Assembly: GCF_002307355.1 (NCBI RefSeq)
Contig: NZ_CP017481.1
Span: 3,720,001 to 3,784,000 of the forward strand
Source of the DNA: Pectobacterium polaris
Lineage (GTDB): Bacteria; Pseudomonadota; Gammaproteobacteria; Enterobacterales; Enterobacteriaceae
Length of the DNA stretch: 64,000 nucleotides
Direction of reading: 5' to 3'
Of this stretch, positions 25,494 through 34,607 are shown one piece after another; the stretch's first letter is position 1, and every line of letters starts with the position of its first letter. A model generated the notes under the pieces. The model had not been told where the DNA came from. It did not search any database and saw only the letters and a list, made by a program, of their open reading frames with translations. Both the position numbers and the translations under genes were made by a program.

Positions 25494-25834
25494 CTTTTCG
25501 CTCCTGGAGTGTTAGCCAACGTAATAAGGTCAAATACGAACCACAATTTTGTGCGCTGCATTTTTGATGCATCATGTATCATGATAATCACGCAAAAAAA
25601 TATGAGCATAAATTGTGCCAATTCAAAAATTTTATTGATGTTTTACTACCGCGGCGGCGGGAACGGTGAGGAGAAGCATCAGGGATACACAACCACCCTT
25701 TACACCTGATGCCATGTCACCATTTTTGCCATGTCGTGGTGCAAGCCAGCATTGCCTTGCACCACCCAGACACATTGCGCGTCTGGTGTTCGCGTGCCGA
25801 TAGGGGCTATCGACACGCGTTTCTTACCGACGAT
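25494..25834. other. Spacer between PotD-like and gabD genes
   Basis: This 341-base region carries the importer promoter with two adjacent palindromes (25563-25586). Toward gabD are two inverted repeats: CCAGAC/GTCTGG at roughly 25766-25786 and CGATAG/CTATCG flanked by CGTG/CACG at about 25793-25818. The latter lies just 3' of gabD on the minus strand and may help end its transcript, although no T-run is present. Confidence 0.45.
25563..25586. promoter_or_regulatory. Shared palindromic operator candidate, copy 2, with adjacent palindrome
   Basis: TTTGATGCATCATG (25563-25576) is identical to the word upstream of the SDR operon. It is followed directly by the perfect palindrome TATCATGATA (25577-25586). 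The pair lies about 70 bases before the PotD-like start, a suitable place for a repressor or activator of the importer operon. Confidence 0.6.
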
Positions 25835-27301
25835 CTACCGTGAAAGATCGACGCAGAGATATTTCATTTCCAGATAATCCTCGATACCGAAACGTGACCC
25901 TTCACGCCCCAGCCCAGACTGCTTCACGCCGCCAAACGGTGCGACTTCATTCGAGATCAACCCGGTATTAATGCCGACCATGCCGTAGTCCAGCGCTTCC
26001 GGCACCGTCCACTGACGCACGGCGTCACGCGTATAGACATAGGCCGCCAGCCCAAATTCGGTATCGTTCGCCATCGCAATCGCCTCAGCTTCATCACTGA
26101 AGCGAAACAGCGGTGCCACGGGTCCGAACGTCTCTTCGCGGGCAAAACGCATCTCGCGCGTCACCCCACCGACGATGGTTGGCGTGAAGAACGTGCCGCC
26201 CAGTTCATGGCGTTTCCCACCCAGCAGCAGCGTCGCACCGTGCGATAACGCATCAGCAATGTGCTGTTCAACCTTGCTAACCGCATCGGCATCAATCAGC
26301 GGCCCTTGCGTCACGCCCGGCTGCGTACCGTCGCCGACGTTCAACTTGCGCACTTCCTCAACCAGCCGTTCGACCAGAGTCGGGTAAATACCGTTCTGCA
26401 CGTAGATCCGGTTGGCGCAGACGCAGGTCTGCCCGCTGTTGCGGAACTTGGAGGCCAGAATGCCTTTTACCGCCTGATCCACATCGGCATCATCGAACAC
26501 GATAAACGGCGCGTTGCCGCCCAGCTCCAGCGACAGCTTTTTCACCGTTGGCGCACTCTGCGCCATCAGGATGCGACCCACTTCCGTCGAACCCGTGAAG
26601 CTCAGCTTGCGCACCACCGGGCTATCGCACAGCACTTTACCGACCGACTGTGCATCGCCGACGATGACCTGCAACACGCCGCGCGGAATACCCGCCTGAT
26701 GCGCCAGTTCCGCCAGCGCCAGTGCGGTGAATGGCGTCTGCTCGGCGGGTTTGACAATCATTGTGCAGCCGGCCGCCAGCGCGGGCCCGACCTTACGTGT
26801 GATCATCGCCGCGGGGAAATTCCACGGCGTAATCGCCGCACACACGCCAATCGGCTGCTTGATGACCAGCAGGCGCTGCTGTCCCTGCGGGGATTGCAGT
26901 ACGCTGCCTTCAATGCGCTTGGCTTCTTCCGCAAACCAGTCGATAAAGCTGGTCGCGTAGGCAATTTCGCCCCGCGCTTCCGCCAGCGGTTTTCCCTGCT
27001 CCGCCGTCAGCAGCGCAGCCAGATCCTCCTGATTGTCCATAATCAGGCGTGCCCACGCCTGCAATAGCGCGGCACGTTCTTTTCCTGTCTTCTTGCGCCA
27101 CTCAACCAGCGCCTGTTCAGCGGCGGTAATCGCCTGCTGAGTTTGTGACACCGTCACTAGCGGTACGCTACCCAGCACCTCGCCCGTCGCCGGATTGGTG
27201 ACGTTCAGACGTTCACCGTTTTGGCTATCTTGCCACTCGCCGTCAATAAGGCACTGTTGACGGAATAAAGCTTGTTGTTTCAGTAACTGTTCCAGTTGCA
27301 T
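25835..27301 (-). CDS. gabD: Succinate-semialdehyde dehydrogenase (GabD family)
   Basis: A 488-residue NAD(P)-dependent aldehyde dehydrogenase. Motifs: FTGSTEVGR cofactor loop, catalytic Glu in LELGGNAPFIVFDDADVD, and catalytic Cys in NSGQTCVCANRIYV. The N-terminal region matches GabD enzymes that oxidise succinate semialdehyde to succinate. It lies 10 bases downstream of gabT, completing the two-step GABA shunt; it might also oxidise aldehydes from the phospho-lyase, such as propionaldehyde. Confidence 0.93.
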   Translation of the reverse strand: MQLEQLLKQQALFRQQCLIDGEWQDSQNGERLNVTNPATGEVLGSVPLVTVSQTQQAITAAEQALVEWRKKTGKERAALLQAWARLIMDNQEDLAALLTAEQGKPLAEARGEIAYATSFIDWFAEEAKRIEGSVLQSPQGQQRLLVIKQPIGVCAAITPWNFPAAMITRKVGPALAAGCTMIVKPAEQTPFTALALAELAHQAGIPRGVLQVIVGDAQSVGKVLCDSPVVRKLSFTGSTEVGRILMAQSAPTVKKLSLELGGNAPFIVFDDADVDQAVKGILASKFRNSGQTCVCANRIYVQNGIYPTLVERLVEEVRKLNVGDGTQPGVTQGPLIDADAVSKVEQHIADALSHGATLLLGGKRHELGGTFFTPTIVGGVTREMRFAREETFGPVAPLFRFSDEAEAIAMANDTEFGLAAYVYTRDAVRQWTVPEALDYGMVGINTGLISNEVAPFGGVKQSGLGREGSRFGIEDYLEMKYLCVDLSR

Positions 27302-27311
27302 AGTTTCTCTT

Positions 27312-28577
27312 CTATCGTGTTAATACGCGCGTCAGGATGCTCATGGCCTTGCTGAACTGATCGTCAGGCACCGTTAACGGATACAGGAAACGAATTACGT
27401 TGCCATGCACGCCACAGGTCAGCAACAGCAAGCCAGCTTCCAACGCGCTTTTCTGAAATTGACGGGTAATCTCTGCCGAGGGTTTACCGGTCTGCGGATC
27501 GTTAAATTCGACCGCCACCATCGACCCTTGTGCACGAATCGCCACCAGTGCCGGGCACTGCGCCTTTATCTTCTCCAGCGTTTCCACCAGTGTGGCACCC
27601 AGACGCTGTGCTCGTTGGCACAATTTCTCTTCTTCAATCACATCCAATACCGCCAGCGCAGAGGCGACCGACAGCGGGTTACCCGCATAGGTGCCGCCCA
27701 GCCCACCCGGAGAAGGGGCATCCATGACGTCAGCGCGGCCGACGACGCCGGAGATCGGGAAGCCGCCGCCTAGGCTTTTCGCCATGGTGATCAGATCCGC
27801 TTTCTCCGCGTAATATTCCATCGCAAACAGCTTACCGGTACGAGCAAAGCCGGTCTGCACTTCGTCGGCAATCAGCAGGATGCCATGCTCGTCGCACAGT
27901 TTGCGCAACCCGCGGATAAAGGCTGGCGGCGCAACGTGGAAACCGCCTTCACCCTGCACCGGTTCCAGCAGAATGGCGGCAACCTGATCGGCGGCGATGT
28001 CGGTATGCATCAGACGTTCGACGCTTTCTAGCGCCTGCTCAACGGTGATGCCTTGCTTCTCATTCGGATAAAGCGCGTGAAAAATAGAGCCGGGGAACGG
28101 CCCAAATCCTGTGGAGTACGGTGCCACTTTGCCCGTCAGCGTCATGGTCAGCAGCGTACGGCCGTGGAACGCCGCGTTGAAGGCGATCACGCCGGGGCGT
28201 TTGGTGTACGCACGGGCGATTTTCACCGCGTTTTCTACCGCTTCAGCGCCAGTGGTAAAAAACGTGGTTTTTGCCGCGCCCTCAATCGGCGCCAGCGCGT
28301 TGATGCGCTCAGCCAACGTGACATAGCTGCCGTAAGGCACAATCTGGTAGGCCGTATGGGTAAAGCGATCCAACTGCTCGCGCACCGCCGCGACAATCTT
28401 CGGATGGCGATGGCCAGTGTTCAGTACCGCAATCCCGGCGGCGAAATCGATAAATTCCCGCCCTTCCACATCCCACAGGGTGCTGTTTTCCGCACGCTCG
28501 GCATAGAAATCACACATGACGCCCACACCACGTGGTGTGGCGGCCAGACGGCGTTGATTCAGTTCGCTATTCTTCAT
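27312..28577 (-). CDS. gabT: 4-aminobutyrate aminotransferase
   Basis: A 421-residue class III aminotransferase from the ATG at 28577 (MKNSEL), which has GGAG upstream; an upstream GTG/ATG-type start eight codons earlier is less likely. It resembles E. coli GabT throughout: FAAGIAVLNTGH, TTGAEAVENAVKIARA, EPVQGEGGF, LIADEVQTGFARTG and the PLP lysine in MAKSLGGGFP. It transfers the amino group of GABA to 2-oxoglutarate, giving succinate semialdehyde for GabD. Confidence 0.94.
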   Translation of the reverse strand: MKNSELNQRRLAATPRGVGVMCDFYAERAENSTLWDVEGREFIDFAAGIAVLNTGHRHPKIVAAVREQLDRFTHTAYQIVPYGSYVTLAERINALAPIEGAAKTTFFTTGAEAVENAVKIARAYTKRPGVIAFNAAFHGRTLLTMTLTGKVAPYSTGFGPFPGSIFHALYPNEKQGITVEQALESVERLMHTDIAADQVAAILLEPVQGEGGFHVAPPAFIRGLRKLCDEHGILLIADEVQTGFARTGKLFAMEYYAEKADLITMAKSLGGGFPISGVVGRADVMDAPSPGGLGGTYAGNPLSVASALAVLDVIEEEKLCQRAQRLGATLVETLEKIKAQCPALVAIRAQGSMVAVEFNDPQTGKPSAEITRQFQKSALEAGLLLLTCGVHGNVIRFLYPLTVPDDQFSKAMSILTRVLTR

Positions 28578-28730
28578 GGTCTGCTCCGGTATCCCAAACA
28601 CATCGGTTAGTCGTTGAACGATGGTGAATCGAACGGTAACTGTTAGTGTAGTTGCAAGATGATGATGTCATTTAGACGCGAGATGGTTCTATAATCCAGT
28701 GCCAGTTTTGAATATTTAAAGGATCCACTT
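28578..28730. promoter_or_regulatory. Divergent gabT / GabR-type regulator promoter region
   Basis: A 153-base spacer between gabT (minus) and the MocR-type regulator (plus). TATAAT at 28690-28695 is a good -10 for the plus strand, about 36 bases before the regulator start, embedded in TGGTTCTATAATCCAGTGCCA, an imperfect dyad that could be an autoregulatory site. Confidence 0.5.
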
Positions 28731-30224
28731 TTGCGCTCACTTCTGACCGATTTATTGCTTCAGCGTTTAGCCAATCAGCAAGACGGCGCGCTGAACAAGC
28801 GTTTGTACGACAGCATTCGGCTGGCGATTCTTGATGGCGCGATCGCCGCTGGCGAGCGTCTGCCGTCGTCGCGCGATCTGGCGCAGCAGCTGTCGCTGTC
28901 GCGCAATACCGTGCTGACGGCTTACGAACAGCTACTGGCGGAAGGCTATATTGACGCGCGCAAAGGAAGCGGAACCTTCGTCACGGAGCAGCTCCCCGAT
29001 GGCAATATGCAACCGGTGAGCAGCGACAATGCCGGGGAGATACGCGAGCCTAAGCATGAGCTGTCGCGGCGCGGTATGCATCTGCTGGGTTATGCCGGTG
29101 CCTCCGCCCGACAATGGGGCGCATTTATGCCGGGCATCCCGGATATCGCCAGTTTCCCTCACGATTTATGGCGACGGATTCAGACGCGCCTGACGCGGCG
29201 CGTTCGCCCCGAACAGCTTTCCTATTCGCCGATTGGCGGCTGCCCCGAACTACAACTCGCCCTGGTGGATTACCTGCGCGTCGCCCGCTCCGTTGAATGT
29301 ACGCCGGAGCAGATTCTGATTACCGAAGGCACCCATCAGGCAATGGATCTGCTGGCTAAAATGCTGTGCAACCCCGGCGATCTGGCCTGGATTGAAGATC
29401 CCTGCTATTGGGGCATTCGTAATGTCCTGACGATTAACGGCCTGCGCGTTGCTCCCATCGATGTTGATGAACAGGGGCTGGCGCCGCCGGAAACGCTCTT
29501 GCCTGACGCCGCTCCACGCTTGATTTGCGTGACACCGTCACATCAATATCCACTAGGCGCGGTGATGAGTCTGGCGCGTCGTCAGCGGCTGCTGGCACTG
29601 GCGCAGGAGCATGGCTGCTGGGTCGTTGAGGATGATTACGACAGCGAGTTTCGTTTTTCCGGCAGCCCGATCCCCGCGCTGCAAGGGCTACAGACGCAAT
29701 CGCCGGTGATCTACATCGGCACATTCAGCAAAACACTCTATCCCGGCCTGCGCGTCAGTTACATGGTGCTGCCCCCGCTGCTGGCGCAGTCGCTGAAGAC
29801 GGCACATTCCGAGCTCTATCGCGGCGGGCACTGGCTCACGCAGGCGACGCTCGCGCAATTTATCCGCGAAGGCCACTACGCCGCGCATATCCGCCGTATG
29901 CGTCTGCTGTATGCCAAACGCCGCGCGCTATTGACGTCACTGATCGAACAGCATCTGGGCGCAGATTACGTCGGGGACAACAGCAACGCCGGGCTGCATA
30001 TGCTGCTCAGCCTGCCTTCCCACATCGATGATGTCGTGCTGAGCGCTGCGATTTTGCGCCGTGGCGTGATGGTCAAACCGCTTTCCAGCTACTATCTGCA
30101 ACCGACGCAGCAGCGCGGTTTATTACTGGGCTACGCCAGCGTGGAAGAGAGCCACATGACGCAGGCTTTCTCCGTGATTGTGGCGTGCATTCAGGCGCTA
30201 AACACACCTTATTCTGACGTCTGA
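28731..30224 (+). CDS. MocR/GabR-family transcriptional regulator with aminotransferase-like domain
   Basis: The 497-residue product begins at a TTG at 28731 with AAAGGA upstream. It has a GntR-type winged helix (about residues 15-85: LYDSIRLAILDGAIAAGERLPSSR split over the helix, then LSRNTVLTAYEQLLAEGY) and a fold-type I aminotransferase-like domain with the PLP lysine in TFSKTLYPGLR. In Bacillus GabR this architecture senses GABA through a PLP aldimine and activates gabT-gabD. Divergence from gabT-gabD supports the same role here. Confidence 0.9.
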   Translation: MRSLLTDLLLQRLANQQDGALNKRLYDSIRLAILDGAIAAGERLPSSRDLAQQLSLSRNTVLTAYEQLLAEGYIDARKGSGTFVTEQLPDGNMQPVSSDNAGEIREPKHELSRRGMHLLGYAGASARQWGAFMPGIPDIASFPHDLWRRIQTRLTRRVRPEQLSYSPIGGCPELQLALVDYLRVARSVECTPEQILITEGTHQAMDLLAKMLCNPGDLAWIEDPCYWGIRNVLTINGLRVAPIDVDEQGLAPPETLLPDAAPRLICVTPSHQYPLGAVMSLARRQRLLALAQEHGCWVVEDDYDSEFRFSGSPIPALQGLQTQSPVIYIGTFSKTLYPGLRVSYMVLPPLLAQSLKTAHSELYRGGHWLTQATLAQFIREGHYAAHIRRMRLLYAKRRALLTSLIEQHLGADYVGDNSNAGLHMLLSLPSHIDDVVLSAAILRRGVMVKPLSSYYLQPTQQRGLLLGYASVEESHMTQAFSVIVACIQALNTPYSDV

Positions 30225-30416
30225 CAGTCCCCGTTTTTATACTCGCTTCATCGCACCACTACGGTGCCATCCTCCCTCAATTCGCCCTATTACGGCGCAC
30301 CCGTTATGATGAACGGTGGCGTTATGACGCCTTGCAGCGCGGTATTTTCTGCTCCCCAGGCATCCGGCATGGTTTATGCATTCTTATGAATAACAGTGAC
30401 TGCCGGAGAGTGAAAA

Positions 30417-31511
30417 ATGAGAAATTATGTCAGCTTCAGGAATGTTCAGAAGACCTATGACGGCGACCGCCTGATCGTCAAAAACCTCAATCTGGACATC
30501 CGTGAAGGTGAATTTCTGACCCTGCTTGGGCCATCCGGCTCGGGAAAAACCACCAGTTTGATGATGCTCGCCGGGTTTGAAACCCCGACGCAGGGGGAAA
30601 TTATGCTGCGCGACGCCCCGCTGCACCATCTCCCGCCGCACCAGCGCGACATCGGTATGGTGTTTCAGAACTACGCCCTGTTTCCCCACATGACCGTAGC
30701 GGAGAATCTGGCGTTTCCGCTCTCCATCCGCCGTCTGAACCGTGCCGATATCAAAGAGAAAGTGGATCGGGTATTGGATCGCGTGAAGCTCACCAGCCTG
30801 GCCGATCGCTACCCTGCCCAGATGTCCGGTGGCCAGCAGCAGCGTGTGGCGCTGGCTCGCGCACTGGTTTTCGAACCAAAGCTGGTGCTGATGGATGAAC
30901 CGCTGGGTGCATTGGATAAACAACTGCGCGAGCATATGCAGCTAGAAATCAAGGAGCTGCATCAGTCGCTGGAATTAACCGTGGTGTATGTCACCCATGA
31001 CCAGAGCGAAGCGATGACCATGTCCAACCGCGTCGCCGTGTTTAACGATGGCGTGATTCAGCAGATGGATAGCCCTAGCGACATCTATGAAAAACCGGAG
31101 AACGCTTTTGTGGCGCAGTTTATCGGCGAAAACAATACGCTGCTCGCCACGCGTGCCGAGGCCGAAGGCGCATTCTATCGGGCAACGCTGGACGACGGCA
31201 CTTCGCTGCGCGCGCTGAAAGTCCGCCCCAGTTCACCGGGCCGAAAAATCACCCTCTGCATCCGTCCGGAACGCATTCACGTCAACGCAGCTCACGTCGA
31301 TGACGGCATGCAGCACGTCAAAGCCCGCATTCAGCAGTTCATCTATCTGGGCGATCACGTCAGGATGATGACAGAAGTGGCAGGTCAGCCGCAGTTTATG
31401 GTGAAACTCCCCGCCAGCGAGATTCAACCACACTGGAAAGCCGGTACCGAAGTCAATCTGTCATGGCAGCCGGAGCACCTACGCGCGCTGGATAGCATCA
31501 TCACGCATTAA
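30417..31511 (+). CDS. PotA-type ABC transporter ATPase
   Basis: A 364-residue nucleotide-binding protein: Walker A GPSGSGKTT, Q-loop FQNYALFPHMTV, signature MSGGQQQRVALARAL, Walker B LVLMDEPLGALD, switch His in VTHDQ, and a C-terminal TOBE domain. It is of the PotA/UgpC class and has no permease next to it, so it is the probable missing ATPase for the PotBCD-like genes at 22258-25493, which lack one. It lies on the opposite strand behind the GabR-type regulator, with 192 bases between them. Confidence 0.92.
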   Translation: MRNYVSFRNVQKTYDGDRLIVKNLNLDIREGEFLTLLGPSGSGKTTSLMMLAGFETPTQGEIMLRDAPLHHLPPHQRDIGMVFQNYALFPHMTVAENLAFPLSIRRLNRADIKEKVDRVLDRVKLTSLADRYPAQMSGGQQQRVALARALVFEPKLVLMDEPLGALDKQLREHMQLEIKELHQSLELTVVYVTHDQSEAMTMSNRVAVFNDGVIQQMDSPSDIYEKPENAFVAQFIGENNTLLATRAEAEGAFYRATLDDGTSLRALKVRPSSPGRKITLCIRPERIHVNAAHVDDGMQHVKARIQQFIYLGDHVRMMTEVAGQPQFMVKLPASEIQPHWKAGTEVNLSWQPEHLRALDSIITH

Positions 31512-31569
31512 GCGTGGCGCACTGACGGCATCAAGGAATGCAGGGAAAACACTAAAATAGGAAAGAGAA

Positions 31570-31593
31570 CGTTGCCCCTGAAGAGGGGCAACG
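31570..31593. terminator. Hairpin between convergent potA-like and YeaQ/YmgE-type genes
   Basis: A perfect 10-base stem CGTTGCCCCT (31570-31579) and AGGGGCAACG (31584-31593) with tetraloop GAAG. It lies between two convergent genes and may terminate both; flanking A/T content is modest. Confidence 0.7.
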
Positions 31594-31602
31594 GACACAG
31601 AG

Positions 31603-31851
31603 CTAGTCCCGAATCTTGCGGTACACCCACAGCACGACAATCGCGCCGACAATCGCCACCACAAAACTCCCGAAGTTAAAGCCATCGACCCGACCGAACC
31701 CAAAGAAAACGCTGATGTAGCCACCCACGACCGCACCGACAATCCCGAGCAACACCGTCAGGATAAAGCCGCCGCCGTCTTTACCGGGCATAATCCACTT
31801 AGCCAGAATCCCCGCAATCAAGCCAAAAATAATCCAGGACAGAATACCCAT
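31603..31851 (-). CDS. GlsB/YeaQ/YmgE-family small membrane protein
   Basis: An 82-residue, Gly-rich hydrophobic protein with three membrane segments and the family motif WIIFGLIAGILAKWIMPGKD near its start. I use the ATG at 31851, which has AGGAG just upstream; a longer frame upstream lacks family similarity. These 'transglycosylase-associated' proteins are common, stress-induced in several bacteria, and of unknown biochemical role. Confidence 0.88.
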   Translation of the reverse strand: MGILSWIIFGLIAGILAKWIMPGKDGGGFILTVLLGIVGAVVGGYISVFFGFGRVDGFNFGSFVVAIVGAIVVLWVYRKIRD

Positions 31852-32550
31852 ACCTACTCCTCGCGTTTTCGTTTTCACCACACCCGTTCTTTTGCCACAC
31901 ACTGGCAGATCGGGCAGTGAAGCAAGTATAGGTGAGGATTGGGGAAATGGTGATTTGGAGCAACAGGATGATCGAAAGTGCATATCGTTTGTTGGTGAAA
32001 TCATGTTCAGCCACGTCTCCAGACGATCGTGCCACAACACCAGCTTTACTTGCAGTAGCAATAAACTCCATACAATAATTCAGTTGGTTATCAAGCGGAC
32101 CATAGAATAATAACAATATCAAAGTAATAGATATTATCCATCACAGTTTCGCAACTCACAGCACGATGTATTACTTCCCTGAATAATTTATATTAATGGC
32201 TTGGAAGAATAATGACACCAAGCTTGAAAAACCAAGAGATCGTCAAATAATTACGGGTGGAAGTTAATTTAAAAAACTTTCAGAAATTCTAATTTATCGA
32301 AACAAACCCAGAACCAATCTATAAAAAAACCAATTACCCATAATTGTATTTTTTATAAAACAGAATAATTAGCACTCTATATTCAGAGGGTGGAATAGGA
32401 TGGTGCGCACAAGCCCATAATAAAAAATTCCGACTATACTGGTGATGATACTGATTAATTCGTGAAAAAACTCCAACTGTAAATTCCGAGATGTAGTTAA
32501 TCACTGTAACTCTAAAATCAATATAATATTATTATAGAGGAAATATTAGT
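31852..32550. other. AT-rich intergenic region before the O-methyltransferase
   Basis: This 699-base stretch is much more AT-rich than the surrounding genes, particularly from 32100 to 32550, and contains no ORF with a plausible ribosome-binding site. The composition continues into the methyltransferase gene, which suggests laterally acquired or H-NS-silenced DNA. No repeat or mobile-element end was found. Confidence 0.5.
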
Positions 32551-33576
32551 ATGAAAACTATTAGTGCTGGTCATACGGAAAACGAAGCGGCTGCAATGTA
32601 TTTATTAGAACAGGCGTTGGGTTATACCTATCAGGCATCGCTACGCGCAGCGGCACTTCTGGGTGTTGCCGACCATCTCAAAGCAGGACCACAAACCATT
32701 GAGGCACTCAGTAAAACATTACGCGTAGATGCTCAAAACTTGCACCGAATTCTACGCTTACTTGCTACGCGGGATATATTTACTGAATTAGAACCGGGCA
32801 AATTCGCGCTCACGCCACCAGCCGAATGCCTATGTGCTTCCGCAAAACATCCTCTGCGTGACGCCGTGCTTATGTTGACTGATGAAACCTTCTGGCGTCC
32901 TTTGGGTGAACTGGTGGAAAACGTGCGGGGTCATTCCAGTTTTAGACAGATTTACGATATGTCATTCTTTGAGTATTGGTCGAAGGATCATTCCCAAGGT
33001 TATGATTTTCATTCCGGTATGTCATCAATGTCGGAATTTGAAAATTTATTTCTAGTGCGTAGTTATGACTTCCCCGAAGGGGCCACAGTAGTTGATGTCG
33101 CAGGAGGAATGGGTGGGTTATTATTACAAGTTTTACAAGCCAACCCGACACTACACGGTATTCTATTCGATCAGCCGCATGTGTTATCCCGGCACCGTCT
33201 TGGTGAGCTAACCGATGATTCTCGCTGGCAATTGCAGCCAGGTAGTTTCTTTGAATCCTGCCCAGCAGCAGATATTTATTTACTGAAATACATTATGCAT
33301 GACTGGCCGGACGAAAAAGCCTCGATTATCCTGAATAATTGTCGCAAGGCCATGCGCCCAGGCGGAAAAGTATTGGTGATGGACCCGGTTCCTCCAGAAG
33401 GAAATATCCAGCATTTCGGCAAAGAAATGGATATTTTATTGCTGTCGAGCTTTGACGGTGGCAGAGAGCGTACCGAACGCGAACTAAAAAACCTGTTTGC
33501 CAGCGCGGGTCTTAAAATTAATCGCATTATTGAAACTGGCAGCTTAATCTCGATTGTTGAAGCCGTTGCCGTTTAA
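32551..33576 (+). CDS. SAM-dependent O-methyltransferase (family 2, plant OMT/CrtF-like)
   Basis: A 341-residue methyltransferase with an N-terminal dimerisation/winged-helix domain (about residues 15-105) and a SAM-binding Rossmann fold: motif I VVDVAGGMGGLLLQVL, and the catalytic-region KYIMHDWPDEKA expected in PF00891-type O-methyltransferases. A GAGG motif precedes the ATG. Relatives methylate phenolic, indole or polyketide-like substrates. It stands alone in an AT-rich island with no biosynthetic partners, so the substrate is unknown. Confidence 0.88.
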   Translation: MKTISAGHTENEAAAMYLLEQALGYTYQASLRAAALLGVADHLKAGPQTIEALSKTLRVDAQNLHRILRLLATRDIFTELEPGKFALTPPAECLCASAKHPLRDAVLMLTDETFWRPLGELVENVRGHSSFRQIYDMSFFEYWSKDHSQGYDFHSGMSSMSEFENLFLVRSYDFPEGATVVDVAGGMGGLLLQVLQANPTLHGILFDQPHVLSRHRLGELTDDSRWQLQPGSFFESCPAADIYLLKYIMHDWPDEKASIILNNCRKAMRPGGKVLVMDPVPPEGNIQHFGKEMDILLLSSFDGGRERTERELKNLFASAGLKINRIIETGSLISIVEAVAV

Positions 33577-33668
33577 TTATCACTACACCTGAAAGAAGTC
33601 CTAGTGGCTTCTTTCATCAACGTGCAGATAACTTAGCGTATTAAAGTCATCACATTAAGCACAACACC

Positions 33669-34292
33669 CTATTCCTTCGCATACAAATACACCGAAGCCC
33701 GCGATACCCCCAAGTGCTGGGCGATAGTTTCCATCGATTTTTTGACTTCCAGCAGGCCGTTGTCTTTCAGTTCCTGAAGCAGGATTTTTCTGTCCTGTGC
33801 TTTTAGCGCTCGTGGCGTGGTGGCAAGTCGGGCGGCAAAGTGATCGATGTGTTGTCTGATCGCCGCCGCGCCGTTTGGCTCCAAATGTTCCGTTACGGAG
33901 TCCGACGCGAGCTGGGTGAACTGCGCCAGCGCATTTTGCATGCCGCGAAATAGCGTCATGTCGACGTTCAGGCACAGCGCCGCGACGTATTCGCCTTCCG
34001 CATTTTTGATGCCGACTGAGGTGCTTTTTACTGGACGCCCGTCAGCAAACTGGTTGGCGTAATTCGCCAGAATGTTAGGAAATTCGGGCGAAGCGATGCG
34101 GGCAAGGCCCAGTTCCGTCGCAGGGGCACCGACCTCCCTGCCGGAGAGGTTATTGTGAATGGAAAGTATCGCGTGTTCTGGTTTTTTCAGATCGTGCACA
34201 ACCACTTCACAGAATGGCGCGAACGTTTCGCTTAACCCTTTGGCTATCGCATCTAACTGCGTCAGCAGCAGACCTTCTCCAGATGCAGACAT
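33669..34292 (-). CDS. YheO-like PAS/HTH transcriptional regulator
   Basis: The product is 207 residues from the ATG at 34292, preceded by GGGAGGGG; a longer in-frame start 16 codons upstream has no such site. An N-terminal YheO-type PAS domain (FAPFCEVVVHDLKKPEHAILSI split by a loop, then STSVGIKNAEGEYVAALCLN) is followed by a C-terminal helix-turn-helix (SMETIAQHLGVSRASVYLYAKE). It is divergent from the three-gene dehydratase/OCD/aldolase-like operon and is its likely regulator, possibly sensing an amino acid or 2-oxo acid. Confidence 0.88.
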   Translation of the reverse strand: MSASGEGLLLTQLDAIAKGLSETFAPFCEVVVHDLKKPEHAILSIHNNLSGREVGAPATELGLARIASPEFPNILANYANQFADGRPVKSTSVGIKNAEGEYVAALCLNVDMTLFRGMQNALAQFTQLASDSVTEHLEPNGAAAIRQHIDHFAARLATTPRALKAQDRKILLQELKDNGLLEVKKSMETIAQHLGVSRASVYLYAKE

Positions 34293-34607
34293 ATTCCCCT
34301 CCCATTCCTCTACCCATGCGCAATACCCATGCTTGCGCAAGCGCGTTTTCTGGCGCTGAGTTTACTGTAAGTACACCTGATTTAGTACCACACGCGCTGC
34401 CGTCAGCGGTCGCTCATGGTTCCGTGACACGTACTCGTTCCGACTTGTTTCAGCAGTACGAGATGTATTTCACGTAAGCCGATAACCTAAAGATAAATCA
34501 TGTTAGACAATTTATCTAATTTTATATATTTTGTTTATCAGGTATTCGACAATATCGGGGCCAACGGCCTCCGGTATTCATAACCACTAACATCGGATTA
34601 TCCAACT
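34293..34607. promoter_or_regulatory. Divergent promoter region of the YheO-like regulator and Bhc-like operon
   Basis: A 315-base spacer. The part from about 34480 to 34560 is AT-rich and probably holds the operon promoter. Several interrupted dyads occur (for example GTACTCG and AGTACGAG around 34430-34460), but none is convincing enough to name as an operator. Confidence 0.4.

Noticed and set aside
26261-27067. A 268-codon plus-strand frame opposite gabD
   Set aside because: Shadow of gabD; composition rich in Arg/Gln/His as expected of antisense frames.
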